Of a DNA stretch of 64,000 bases, positions 44,516-52,976 are shown one piece after another. Both the position numbers and the translations under genes were made by a program. Within the stretch, counting starts at the first letter, position 1. Each line of letters begins with the position of its first letter. Below the pieces are notes generated by a model. It made no database searches, had not been told where the DNA came from, and was given only the letters and a program-made list of their open reading frames with translations. The stretch lies in contig NZ_CANMUA010000003.1 of assembly GCF_947500995.1 (NCBI RefSeq), forward strand, positions 331,669 to 395,668, written 5' to 3'. Origin of the DNA: an uncultured Serinicoccus sp. Lineage in GTDB: Bacteria; Actinomycetota; Actinomycetes; Actinomycetales; Dermatophilaceae.

Positions 44516-44535
44516 CCGTTCGTAAATAGGAACGG
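44516..44535. promoter_or_regulatory. Inverted-repeat operator between CoA-transferase operon and IclR gene
   Basis: CCGTTC (44516-44521) and GAACGG (44530-44535) are perfect complements around 8 bp; 16 of the 20 positions are symmetric. It abuts the start of the minus-strand operon and lies in the -35 area of a TAGGCT -10 box (44548-44553) for the IclR gene. Size and symmetry fit an IclR-family site. Confidence 0.6.
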
Positions 44536-44598
44536 CGTTCAGGGTAGTAGGCTGTCCCGGTCCCCGCAAGAGATCGGTCCAGGACGAGGAGGCGCAGC

Positions 44599-45366
44599 GT
44601 GGTCAGCGACAACGGGTCGGTCCGTTCGGTGGAGCGCGTCACGGCGGTGCTGGAGCTGCTCTCGGCCCGGCGGCGACCGATGCGCCTGGCCGAGATCGCG
44701 CAGGAGCTCGAGATGCCGAAGAGCACCGTCCACGGACTGCTGCACACGCTGGACGCCAGGGACTTCGTCCGACGGGACGAGGAGCAGCGGTACCGGCTCT
44801 CGATCCGGCTCTTCTCGCTGGCGGCGACCGCCCTGGGGTTCGAGGACCTGCGCGACGTCGCCCGTCCCGCGATGCGCGAGCTCTCGGAGAGCACCCGGGG
44901 CACCGCGAGCCTGGCGGTGCTCGACGGGCACGAGGTGGTGTACCTCGAGAAGGTCGAGGACCGCAGCAGCCTGGTGCAGGTCGTCACGCAGGTCGGCACG
45001 CGGGTCCCGGCGCACATCAACGCCCTGGGCAAGGCGTTGGTGGGGGCGCTGCCGCGGGAGGAGCGGGAGAGGTGGGTCGACGCGCACACCTTCACCCAGG
45101 TGACCGGCAGCACCGTCGCCGACCCAGCGGCCTTCCGCGCCCAGCTCGCCACGCAGGACCGCCTCGGGTATGCCGTGAACGACCAGGAGCTGCACCCGGC
45201 GGTCACCGCCTGGGCCGCCCCGGTGCGCGGTCACCACGGGCAGGTGGTCGCCGCGCTCAGCCTGGCGCACCTCGGCTCGCCGCCCTCGGCGGAGCAGATG
45301 CACGAGCTGGGTCTGCGGGTCCGCGCTGCTGCCGGTCGGGTGTCCGAGGCGCTCCGCTCCGACTGA
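44599..45366 (+). CDS. IclR-family transcriptional regulator
   Basis: This 255-residue protein has an N-terminal winged helix (SVERVTAVLELLSARRRPMRLAEIAQELEMPKSTVHGLLHTL) and the IclR effector domain (LAVLDGHEVVYLEKVEDRSSLVQVVTQVGTRVPAHINALGKALVGAL...GYAVNDQELHPAVTAWAAPVRGHHG). The GTG has an AGGAGG ribosome site at 6 nt. It is divergent from the CoA-transferase/GH88/dehydrogenase operon with a shared palindrome, so it most likely controls that operon and itself. Confidence 0.9.
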   Translation: MVSDNGSVRSVERVTAVLELLSARRRPMRLAEIAQELEMPKSTVHGLLHTLDARDFVRRDEEQRYRLSIRLFSLAATALGFEDLRDVARPAMRELSESTRGTASLAVLDGHEVVYLEKVEDRSSLVQVVTQVGTRVPAHINALGKALVGALPREERERWVDAHTFTQVTGSTVADPAAFRAQLATQDRLGYAVNDQELHPAVTAWAAPVRGHHGQVVAALSLAHLGSPPSAEQMHELGLRVRAAAGRVSEALRSD

Positions 45367-45395
45367 CCCGCAGCGCCGCAGGGGTCCCTGCCATC

Positions 45396-46193
45396 CTAGC
45401 GGTGCCGGAAGAGAGGGTCGCGCCGCTCCAGGAAAGCGGCGGCGCCCTCGGCCGCGTCCTCCGTGCCGAAGGCACGGGCGAAGAGCTGGGACTCGTACTC
45501 CAGGCCCACCTCGAGAGGTGCCGTGGCGCCGGTGTCCACCAGGCGCTTGATCATCCGGACGGCGACGGCGGGCCGGTCTGCGAGGGTGCCCGCCCAGGCC
45601 TGCGCCTGCCCCAGCGCCTGGCCGTCGTCGACGACCAGGTCCACCAGCCCGATCCGCAGGGCCTCCTCGGCGTCGACGGGGTCGCCGAACATCATCAGGC
45701 GCTTGGCCTGCGACGCGCCGACGATGCGGGGCAGCAGCTGCGAGCCGCTGGTCCCGGGGAAGATCCCGCGCCTCACCTCCGGCAGGGCGAAGGTCGACCG
45801 TCGAGACGCCACCCGCAGGTCGGCGAAGAGCGCGAGCTCCAGCCCACCGCCCAGGGCCAGGCCGTCGATCGCCGCGACCACCGGGCACCGGCACCGTCGG
45901 ACCGCTTCGGAGACCCGGTGCCCCTGCTGGGACACCTCGTAGGCGCTCCCCCGGCGGATCCTGTCCGGGAACTCCTTGAGGTTGGCGCCGGCCGAGAAGG
46001 CCCGTTCACCACCACCGGTGAGCACGACCGCGCGGACGCCGTCGTCGGCCGACAGGTCCCGGAAGGTCGCGGTGATGAGGTCCTTGAGCTCGCTGGTCAG
46101 GATGTTCAGCGGGGGGTTCTGCAGCACCACCGTGGCCACGGCGCCCTCGCGCCGGACCGAGAGCAGGCCCGCGGTGTCGTCGTCGACGGTCAT
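45396..46193 (-). CDS. Enoyl-CoA hydratase/isomerase family protein
   Basis: This 265-residue crotonase-fold protein has the oxyanion segments FSAGANLKEF and DGLALGGGLELALFADLRVAS, and catalytic Glu candidates in ALPEVRRGIFPGTSGSQLLPR. It hydrates or isomerises a 2-enoyl-CoA, which fits the acyl-CoA dehydrogenase of the neighbouring operon. It is transcribed away from the UspA gene. Confidence 0.88.
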   Translation of the reverse strand: MTVDDDTAGLLSVRREGAVATVVLQNPPLNILTSELKDLITATFRDLSADDGVRAVVLTGGGERAFSAGANLKEFPDRIRRGSAYEVSQQGHRVSEAVRRCRCPVVAAIDGLALGGGLELALFADLRVASRRSTFALPEVRRGIFPGTSGSQLLPRIVGASQAKRLMMFGDPVDAEEALRIGLVDLVVDDGQALGQAQAWAGTLADRPAVAVRMIKRLVDTGATAPLEVGLEYESQLFARAFGTEDAAEGAAAFLERRDPLFRHR

Positions 46194-46242
46194 GCTCGTC
46201 CTCTCGTCACGGCCTGTCGAGGGAGGGGTGCCTGTGGGTCAC

Positions 46243-46277
46243 TTGACAGGGCATTCGGCTGCGTAGTGGTATACCAC
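46243..46277 (+). promoter_or_regulatory. Promoter with UxuR/ExuR-like operator upstream of the UspA gene
   Basis: TTGACA (46243-46248) is followed by the perfect 12-bp palindrome GTGGTATACCAC (46266-46277), which ends directly at the ATG and overlaps the likely -10 (TGGTAT). The GGTATACC core equals the core of the enterobacterial UxuR/ExuR site. Repression by the local GntR/FCD protein is inferred. Confidence 0.6.
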
Positions 46278-46688
46278 ATGCCGAATTTGATCCTGGTCGG
46301 ATATGTCCCTACACCACACGGGGAGGCGGCCGTGCGGCGGGCCACCCAGCTGGCGTCCGAGCAGGGCGGTGAGCTGGTGGTCCTCAACTTCTCCAGCGGT
46401 GACGCCGTGGTCGAGGGCCGTCGTCTCTACGACGACCAGCTCGCCGGTCTGACGGAGATGTTGGACGCCTCGGGGGCGAGTTACACCATCCGACGCGAGA
46501 GCCACCCGGGGAACGCAGCGGACGAGCTTCTCGACTTGGCCCGCGAGCTGCAGGTGGACCTGCTCGTCATCGGGCTGCGGCGACGCTCGGCCACCGGCAA
46601 GTTCCTCTTCGGGAGTACCGCACAGCGGGTCCTGCTCGAGGCCGACTGCGACGTGCTCGCGGTCAAGCCGCAGCACCCTGGACGGTGA
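46278..46688 (+). CDS. Universal stress protein (UspA) family
   Basis: This 136-residue single UspA domain begins LILVGYVPTPHGEAAVRRATQLASEQGGELVVLNFS and ends with the ATP-binding GLRRRSATGKFLFGSTAQRVLLEADCDVLAVKP. It lies immediately before a tripartite transporter operon; UspA-type proteins linked to TTT or TRAP transporters are known and may regulate uptake. The promoter carries the GGTATACC operator abutting the start codon. Confidence 0.88.
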   Translation: MPNLILVGYVPTPHGEAAVRRATQLASEQGGELVVLNFSSGDAVVEGRRLYDDQLAGLTEMLDASGASYTIRRESHPGNAADELLDLARELQVDLLVIGLRRRSATGKFLFGSTAQRVLLEADCDVLAVKPQHPGR

Positions 46689-46718
46689 CCCGGAGCCGGG
46701 CGGGGGTGCTCGCGACCC

Positions 46719-46752
46719 TTGACAGCACGAGGGCGATGGTGTTGCGTATACC
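46719..46752 (+). promoter_or_regulatory. Promoter/operator upstream of tctC
   Basis: TTGACA (46719-46724) is followed 21 bp later by GTATACC (46746-46752) in the context GCGTATACCG. The arrangement mirrors the promoter of the UspA gene 476 bp upstream. Confidence 0.5.
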
Positions 46753-46862
46753 GAGTTCTGAACATTGAGTTTTGGACACTTCGGACCGGTGCGGCCCCCT
46801 GTCCTGCCGCGCCGGTGCAGCACGCGCAGGCCACCTCGAGTGGCACGAGCAAAGGAGCCCAG

Positions 46863-47894
46863 ATGCGCACGATCCGAGCACTCGCAGTTTCCGCCCCCCT
46901 CCTGCTCTGCCTCGCGGCCTGCGGCGACGACGGCGGCGGTGACGGCGCCGAGGCCGGGGGGGACGTCGAGGTCCCCGCCGAGGGTGAGTGGAACGGTGAC
47001 CTGACGGTCTACGTCCCCGCTGCCGCCGGTGGCGGCTTCGACATCATGGTCCGCGGCATGCAGGACCAGATGGCCGAGGCCTTGGGGACCAGCGTCGTGG
47101 TGACCAACGTCACGGGCGCCAGCGGCGCGATCGCGGCTGCCGAGCTGCTGGACCAGCCGGCCGACGGGACCTCCATGATGGTCGTGTCCCGGTCGATCTC
47201 CTCGGTCCCCTACAGCGGGTCCCCGGAGATCGACCCGGTGGTCGACTTCGCTCCGCTGGGCGTGACGGTCCAGGACGTGTCGTCGCTCACCGTACGGGCT
47301 GACGCGCCCTACCAGAGCGTCGAGGAGTTCATCGAGTACGCGGAGCAGAACCCGGGGGAGATCCAGATCGGGCACTCCGGCGTGGGCAGTGTCTGGCACG
47401 CCGCCGGACTGCTCCTCGAGGACGCCGCAGGCGTGGAGTTCTCGTTCGTCCCCTACGACGGCGGCGCCGCCTCCAACGCCGCGCTCCTGGCCGGCGAGAT
47501 CGACGCGGTGCTCAACGGCCCCTCCGAGACGAGGCCGATCACCGACGGCGGCGACGCGGTCACTCTCGGTGTGCTGGGTGACGAGCGGTCGGCCACCCTG
47601 CCCGACGTGCCGACCCTCCAGGAGGAGGGCATCGACGTCACCTACTACGTCTGGCGCGGGTATGTCGTGAGCGCCGAGACGCCGGAGGCCATCCAGGACG
47701 AGCTGTCCGCACGGCTGGAGCAGGCCGCCACCAGCGAGGAGTACGTCTCGGCGATGGAGGAGGTCGGCTTCGAGACCACGTGGATCCCGGCCGAGGACTT
47801 CGCAGGTCTGATCGAGGAGGAGGACGAGCTGGTCCGCGAGCTCTTCGAGGGCGAGGACTTCATGACGACAATGCCGGAGCGGCTGAGCGAGTGA
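46863..47894 (+). CDS. tctC: TctC/Bug-type substrate-binding lipoprotein of a tripartite tricarboxylate transporter
   Basis: This 343-residue lipoprotein has signal peptide MRTIRALAVSAPLLLCLAAC with the lipobox Cys at 20, an acidic Gly-rich linker, then the Bug fold (VYVPAAAGGGFDIMVRGMQDQMAEALGTSVVVTNVTGASGAIAA). The family binds citrate, other dicarboxylates or related acids outside the cell. It overlaps tctB (GTGA). The first ribosome site is AAAGGAG. Confidence 0.9.
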   Translation: MRTIRALAVSAPLLLCLAACGDDGGGDGAEAGGDVEVPAEGEWNGDLTVYVPAAAGGGFDIMVRGMQDQMAEALGTSVVVTNVTGASGAIAAAELLDQPADGTSMMVVSRSISSVPYSGSPEIDPVVDFAPLGVTVQDVSSLTVRADAPYQSVEEFIEYAEQNPGEIQIGHSGVGSVWHAAGLLLEDAAGVEFSFVPYDGGAASNAALLAGEIDAVLNGPSETRPITDGGDAVTLGVLGDERSATLPDVPTLQEEGIDVTYYVWRGYVVSAETPEAIQDELSARLEQAATSEEYVSAMEEVGFETTWIPAEDFAGLIEEEDELVRELFEGEDFMTTMPERLSE

Positions 47895-48445
47895 CGACCC
47901 TGGCCCCGTCGAAGGACCTCCTCTCGGGAGCTCTGACGGTGGCTCTCGGGGCCGCGGTGATGTGGGCGGTCTCGGAGTTCCCGATCGGTGCGCCGGTGGG
48001 GTCCGACCCGGCACTCCTTCCTCGGCTGCTGGGCATCGGGCTCATCAGCTGTGGCCTCCTCCTGGTGGTGGTGACCCTGGTCCGCCGCCACCTGGGGATC
48101 ACCCAGGCCGACGACGCCGACAGCGTGCCGCTGGACCTCCCCGAGGAGGCCCGGCGAGCGCGCGAGGCCGACCGCGCCGCACAGGCCGACGCGCCACCCG
48201 TGGAGTGGGGGGTCGTCGGGGGACTGTGCCTGGCGGTGGTGGCCTACGCCGTCGCCGCGTTCCAGCTCGGCTTCGTCGTGTCCACGTTCGTCTTCGTGGC
48301 GCTCGCCAGCCTCGTCCTCGGACGGGACCGGAGCAGACGCTCGCTCCTCACCCTTGCTGCGTTCGCCGCGGCGGTGACGGCGGTCGCCTACCTGGGGTTC
48401 TTCGAGCTGCTGAGCGTGCGCGCCCCTGACACCCCCCTTCCGTGA
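47891..48445 (+). CDS. tctB: TctB-type small membrane subunit
   Basis: This 184-residue protein has four hydrophobic segments and a charged cytoplasmic insert (DDADSVPLDLPEEARRAREADRAAQAD) between the second and third. This is the architecture of the small TTT subunit. The GTG overlaps the tctC stop. Confidence 0.86.
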   Translation: MTTLAPSKDLLSGALTVALGAAVMWAVSEFPIGAPVGSDPALLPRLLGIGLISCGLLLVVVTLVRRHLGITQADDADSVPLDLPEEARRAREADRAAQADAPPVEWGVVGGLCLAVVAYAVAAFQLGFVVSTFVFVALASLVLGRDRSRRSLLTLAAFAAAVTAVAYLGFFELLSVRAPDTPLP

Positions 48446-48455
48446 GCGAGGCCTG

Positions 48456-50027
48456 ATGACCGTTCTGACCGCCTCGGCCGGGTCCCTCTACACGGAGGGC
48501 TGGGCCCTGGTCGCCACGCCGACCACCCTCCTGCTCATCCTCGCCTCCGTGCTCGTGGGCATGGTGGTCGGAGCCATTCCCGGTCTGACCGCCAACATGA
48601 GTGTCGCGGTGCTGGTCCCGCTGACGTTCACCATGTCCCCGACCGAGGCGATCGCCGTGCTCACGGGGATCTGGCTCGGCGCCATGTACGGCGGCACGCT
48701 CCCCGCGATCCTCATCAACATGCCAGGGACCCCGGCGGACCTCATGTCGACGATCGACGGCTACCCCATGAGCCGGCGGGGCGAGGGCGGACGGGCGATC
48801 GGCATCGGGGTCCTCTCCTCCTTCCTCGGCGGCGTCTTCAGCGTCCTGGTGCTCGGCAGCGCGGGGCCCGTATTGGCCTCGTTCGCCAGCAACTTCGGGT
48901 CCGCCGAGTACTTCGCCGTGGCGCTGCTGGGCCTGTCGGTGATCGCCTTCGTGTCCGGCTCCTCGATGCTCAAGGGCATCATCTCCGCCCTCCTCGGCCT
49001 CCTCGTGGGGAGCATCGGCCGTGATGTCATGACGGGCCAGTCACGTCTGACGCTGGACCAGCAGGAGCTCTACGGCGGCGTCGACTTCATCGCGGTGGTG
49101 GTCGGCATCTTCGGCCTGTCCGAGGTCATCGAGCAGGTCTACGCGCGTCAGCACCGGCTCGCCGAGCACCCGCAGCAGGTACGCAACGTGTGGTCTGCGG
49201 TCAAGGACGTCCTGCCGCTGAGGTGGGTGATCGCCAGGTCGTCGGTGATCGGGACGATGGTGGGCGCGATCCCGGGGGCGGGCCCCACCATCGCCTCGGT
49301 GATCTCCTACGGGACGCAGAAGCAGCTGTCGAAGCACCCGGAGGAGATGGGCAAGGGAGCGCCGGAGGGACTGTCCGCCTCCGACACCGCGAACAACGCG
49401 GCCACCGGCGGCTCCCTGCTGACGACCTTGTCGCTCGGCATACCCGGCGACGCGCTGACCGCCATCCTGCTGGGAGCGCTGATCATCCAGGGTGTCCAGC
49501 CGGGGCCGTTGCTCTTCGAGAACGAGAGCGAGCTGGTCTCCTCCATCTTCATCAGCCTGCTGCTGGCCAACGTGTGTCTGCTGCTCATCGGCATGTTCGG
49601 GGCGCGCCACTTCGCCAAGGTGCTCAACGTCCCGCGCACGCTGCTCTACCCGCTGATCGTCGTCGCGTGCATCGCCGGGTCCTACGCCCTCAACGGCAGC
49701 GCGTTCGACGTCGGGGTGACCCTGGTGGCGGCGCTGGTCGGCTTCCTCTTCTCCCGGGCCGGAATCCCCAAGGCACCCCTGGTGCTGGCGCTCATCCTCG
49801 GACCCATCCTGGAGAGCAACCTCCGGCGGCTGCTGTCGCTGAACGACGGCGACGTCCTGGCCTCCGCGGGAACGCTGGCCACCAGCCCCGTGGGGCTGCC
49901 TGTGCTCGTCGTCACGGCGATCCTCTTCCTCCTTCCGATGGTCACCGCCGCCCGCGAGCGGCGTGCCCATCGCGCCGGCGCCGATGCGCCCCGGCAGACA
50001 CGCACCCGATCGCACGAGGAGCACTGA
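48456..50027 (+). CDS. tctA: TctA-type permease
   Basis: This 523-residue protein with about 12 helices is the transport subunit. The TctA signatures VVGAIPGLTANMSVAVLVPLTF, GGTLPAILINMPGTPADLMSTIDGYPMSRRGEGGRAIGIG and TMVGAIPGAGPTIASVISYGTQK are clear. The stop overlaps the aldo/keto reductase ATG (TGATG), so transport and catabolism are coupled. Confidence 0.92.
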   Translation: MTVLTASAGSLYTEGWALVATPTTLLLILASVLVGMVVGAIPGLTANMSVAVLVPLTFTMSPTEAIAVLTGIWLGAMYGGTLPAILINMPGTPADLMSTIDGYPMSRRGEGGRAIGIGVLSSFLGGVFSVLVLGSAGPVLASFASNFGSAEYFAVALLGLSVIAFVSGSSMLKGIISALLGLLVGSIGRDVMTGQSRLTLDQQELYGGVDFIAVVVGIFGLSEVIEQVYARQHRLAEHPQQVRNVWSAVKDVLPLRWVIARSSVIGTMVGAIPGAGPTIASVISYGTQKQLSKHPEEMGKGAPEGLSASDTANNAATGGSLLTTLSLGIPGDALTAILLGALIIQGVQPGPLLFENESELVSSIFISLLLANVCLLLIGMFGARHFAKVLNVPRTLLYPLIVVACIAGSYALNGSAFDVGVTLVAALVGFLFSRAGIPKAPLVLALILGPILESNLRRLLSLNDGDVLASAGTLATSPVGLPVLVVTAILFLLPMVTAARERRAHRAGADAPRQTRTRSHEEH

Positions 50028-50998
50028 TGGAACAGATCCAGCTGGCCGGCACCGACCTCATGGTGGGTCGCGTCGTCTTCGGCACCATGACCTTCGGCGC
50101 GCAGGTCGACGAGGAGGGCGCAGCCCGGATGGTGCAGACCTGCCGGGACGCGGGCATCACCATGTTCGACACGTCCAACAACTACGCCGGCGGGGCCTCG
50201 GAGGAGATCCTCGGCCGGATCGTGCGGCCCTTCCGCGACGAGGTCGTCATCTCGACCAAGGGTGGCAGTCACGTCGACCAGGCGGACCCGGCGTTGGCCG
50301 GACTGGGGCGGAAGGCGCTGAGGCACGCTGTCGACGGGAGCCTGCGCCGGCTCGGGGTGGACCACATCGACGTCTACTACCTGCACCGTCCGGACTGGAA
50401 CACCCCGATCGAGGAGACGCTGGCCGCGCTGGAGGAGATCGTGGCGGCAGGGAAGGTGAGGTACGTCGGCCAGTCCAACTTCGCCGCCTGGCAGATCACC
50501 GAGATGATCTATCTCGCGAGGCTCCACGGGTGGCCGGAGATCCGCGTCTCACAGCCGATGTACAACCTGCTGGGCCGTCGGGTCGAGGCGGAGTACGCCG
50601 CCTGCGCGCAGCGCCTGGGTCTCACCAGCATCACCTACAACCCTCTGGCCGGCGGTCTGCTGACCGGCAAGCACCGTCCGGACCAGGCGCCGGAGGACGG
50701 CACGCGGTTCAGCAAGCCGATGTATCGCGACCGGTACTGGAACGACGCCCAGTTCTCGGCGGTGGAGCGGCTGCGCGGGGTCGCCGAGGGTGCCGGGCTG
50801 ACTCTCGTGGAGCTCGCGCTGCGGTGGGTGGCGGCCCGGCCCCTGGCGGACGGCATGCTGCTCGGGGCGTCCCGGCAAGAGCAGCTCGAGGCCAACCTGC
50901 AGGCGCTGGACGGACCGAGACCGGCCGACGACGTGATGGTGGAATGCGACGAGGTCTGGGACAGCCTCCGCGGCAGCGCGCCGGACTACAACCGCTGA
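50027..50998 (+). CDS. Aldo/keto reductase
   Basis: This 323-residue NADPH-dependent TIM-barrel reductase has FDTSNNYAGGASEEILG with the catalytic Asp/Tyr, VISTKGG (Lys), DVYYLHRPDWNTPIEETL (His), and YNPLAGGLLTGKH. The GlxR/YajO-like subgroup reduces sugars, aldehydes or keto acids. It sits between the transporter and the sugar-acid dehydratase. Confidence 0.9.
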   Translation: MEQIQLAGTDLMVGRVVFGTMTFGAQVDEEGAARMVQTCRDAGITMFDTSNNYAGGASEEILGRIVRPFRDEVVISTKGGSHVDQADPALAGLGRKALRHAVDGSLRRLGVDHIDVYYLHRPDWNTPIEETLAALEEIVAAGKVRYVGQSNFAAWQITEMIYLARLHGWPEIRVSQPMYNLLGRRVEAEYAACAQRLGLTSITYNPLAGGLLTGKHRPDQAPEDGTRFSKPMYRDRYWNDAQFSAVERLRGVAEGAGLTLVELALRWVAARPLADGMLLGASRQEQLEANLQALDGPRPADDVMVECDEVWDSLRGSAPDYNR

Positions 50999-51004
50999 CT
51001 CGCG

Positions 51005-52219
51005 ATGAGGATCACCGACATCCGCGCGACCACGGTCGCCGTCCCTCTCGAGGCCCCCCTCCGGCACGCCAACGGCGGGCACTGGGGTCGTTTCGTGCGC
51101 ACGATCGTGGAGGTCGACACCGACGAGGGCCTGGTCGGGCTCGGCGAGCTGCGAGGCGCCGGCGCCGTGACGGAGGACGCACTGAAGGCGCTCACGGCCT
51201 ACCTGGTGGGGCACGACCCGTTCGACCTGGAGGCGATGCGGTTCAAGCTGCTCAACCCGACCGCCGCGCTGTACGGCAACCGCACGAGCCTGCACTCCGC
51301 CCTGGAGTTCGCCTGCATCGACCTCATGGGCAAGTACCTCGACGTCCCCGCCTCCCAGCTCTTCGGGGGGAGGGTGCGGGACCGGGTGGCCTTCGGCTCC
51401 TACCTCTTCTTCCGCTACTCGGACGAGGCGGGCCGGGGTGAGGTCCGGACCCCCGAGCAGCTGGTGGATCAGGCGGCCGAGCTCAAGCGGCAGCACGGCT
51501 TCAGCTCGCACAAGCTCAAGGGAGGGGTCTTCCACCCTGACTACGAGCGCTCCTGCTACGAGGCCCTGGCCGAGGCCTTCCCGGACGACGGGTTGCGCTA
51601 CGACCCCAATGCCGTGCTCAGCGTGGAGGAGTCCATCCGCTTCGGGCGGGCGATCGAGCACCTCCGCAACGACTACTTCGAGGACCCCACCTGGGGGATG
51701 AACGGTATGCGGCGGGTGCGCGAGAACGTCCGGATCCCCATGGCGACGAACACCGTGGTGGTGAACTTCGAGCAGCTGGCGGCCAACGTGCTGGACCCGG
51801 CCGTCGACGTGATCCTGCTCGACACCACGTTCTGGGGTGGTATCCGCCCCTGCATCAAGGCGGCCGGCGTCTGCGAGACCTTCCAGCTGTCGGTGGCGAT
51901 GCACTCGTCCGGGGAGCTGGGTATCCAGCTGGCGACCATGTTGCACCTCGGTGCCGTGCTCCCCGCCCTGCCCTTCGCGGTGGACACCCACTACCACCAC
52001 CTGCTCGACGACGTGGTCGTGGGAGGCAAGCTCCGGTACGAGGACGGCAGCATCGCCGTCCCGACCGGTCCCGGCCTCGGGGTGGAGCTGGACCGGGACC
52101 GCATGGAGAAGTACGCGGACTACTTCCGCGAGGTGGGCAACTACACCTATGACCGGGATCCGCGGCGCCCGGGCTGGTTCCCCCTCGTCCCCAACGAGAG
52201 GTGGGCTGATCCGTCGTGA
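51005..52219 (+). CDS. Enolase-superfamily glucarate-dehydratase-like enzyme
   Basis: This 404-residue mandelate racemase/muconate-lactonizing family protein has a capping domain ([42 protein letters not shown]) and barrel motifs [10 protein letters not shown] (KxK base), RYDPNAVLS (metal Asp plus Asn), YFEDPTWG (metal Glu), MATNTVV (third ligand position Asn), DTTFWGGI and the [11 protein letters not shown]is motif. This pattern is that of the glucarate dehydratase subgroup, which dehydrates aldaric acids to 5-keto-4-deoxy acids. The exact sugar acid is not certain. Confidence 0.82.
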   Translation: MRITDIRATTVAVPLEAPLRHANGGHWGRFVRTIVEVDTDEGLVGLGELRGAGAVTEDALKALTAYLVGHDPFDLEAMRFKLLNPTAALYGNRTSLHSALEFACIDLMGKYLDVPASQLFGGRVRDRVAFGSYLFFRYSDEAGRGEVRTPEQLVDQAAELKRQHGFSSHKLKGGVFHPDYERSCYEALAEAFPDDGLRYDPNAVLSVEESIRFGRAIEHLRNDYFEDPTWGMNGMRRVRENVRIPMATNTVVVNFEQLAANVLDPAVDVILLDTTFWGGIRPCIKAAGVCETFQLSVAMHSSGELGIQLATMLHLGAVLPALPFAVDTHYHHLLDDVVVGGKLRYEDGSIAVPTGPGLGVELDRDRMEKYADYFREVGNYTYDRDPRRPGWFPLVPNERWADPS

Positions 52220-52220
52220 C

Positions 52221-52235
52221 GGTATGCTGCATACC
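52221..52235. promoter_or_regulatory. 15-bp palindromic operator upstream of GntR gene
   Basis: GGTATGCTGCATACC is a perfect odd palindrome. It overlaps a TATGCT -10-like hexamer (52223-52228) and lies 30 bp before the GntR start. The half-sites resemble the GGTAT/ATACC operators at 46266 and 46746. Confidence 0.55.
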
Positions 52236-52264
52236 AAATGCAACGAGGGTGAAGGAGCCGACGG

Positions 52265-52936
52265 ATGCCGTCATCGTTGGGACGTATCGAGACAGTTCCC
52301 CTGGGAGACCGCACCGTCGCGGCGATCAGGGCAGCGATCATCAAGGGCGAGCTGCCCGGGGGGACGGCCCTCAGCGACCGCGAGCTCTCGGAGTCGCTGG
52401 GTGTGAGCCGCACCCCGGTGCGCGAGGCGTTGCACCGGCTGAAGGAGGCCGGGCTCGTGGAGCCCCGGGGTCGGACCGGCTGGGCCGTCACCCACTTCAC
52501 CGAGAAGGACGTGCGCGAGATCTTCCAGCTGCGGGTGGTGCTCGAACCGGTAGGGCTGGAAGAGCTGGAGCGCACCGCCGACCCGATGCGGGTCCGTGCC
52601 CTCAGCAGGTTCTTCGAGGACTACGCGCACCCCATCGACCCGGGGCAGTACCGCGACTACTTCGAGGAGGACCAACGCTTCCACAAGGCCATCGTCGCGT
52701 GCAGCGGCAACAGCCGGCTGCAGCACTTCTACGACGTCATCGAGGCACACATCAACCGCGGTCGCTACTTCCTCTCGGGTGCGGCGGCCGGGCGGGTCGA
52801 GGACACCCTGGACGAGCACCTGGCCATCGCCCGGGCCATCGGGGAGGGCGACTTCGCCCGGGCCCGCAGCGAGCTGCTCCTGCACCTGCGCACCGGGGAG
52901 GACCTCATGATCAAGCAGCTGCGCCAGCTCAGCTGA
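52265..52936 (+). CDS. GntR-family regulator with FCD domain
   Basis: This 223-residue protein has an N-terminal winged helix ([52 protein letters not shown]) and an all-helical FCD ligand domain containing [17 protein letters not shown] and [13 protein letters not shown], typical of FadR-subfamily sensors of organic or sugar acids. A GAAGGAG ribosome site is 7 nt upstream. It sits inside the catabolic operon, preceded by a palindrome; similarity of the local operators to UxuR/ExuR sites suggests it senses a uronate/aldarate pathway intermediate. Confidence 0.9.
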   Translation: MPSSLGRIETVPLGDRTVAAIRAAIIKGELPGGTALSDRELSESLGVSRTPVREALHRLKEAGLVEPRGRTGWAVTHFTEKDVREIFQLRVVLEPVGLEELERTADPMRVRALSRFFEDYAHPIDPGQYRDYFEEDQRFHKAIVACSGNSRLQHFYDVIEAHINRGRYFLSGAAAGRVEDTLDEHLAIARAIGEGDFARARSELLLHLRTGEDLMIKQLRQLS

Positions 52937-52976
52937 CCCGGACCACCATTCCGACAGCCCCGACCCGGAGGACGAC

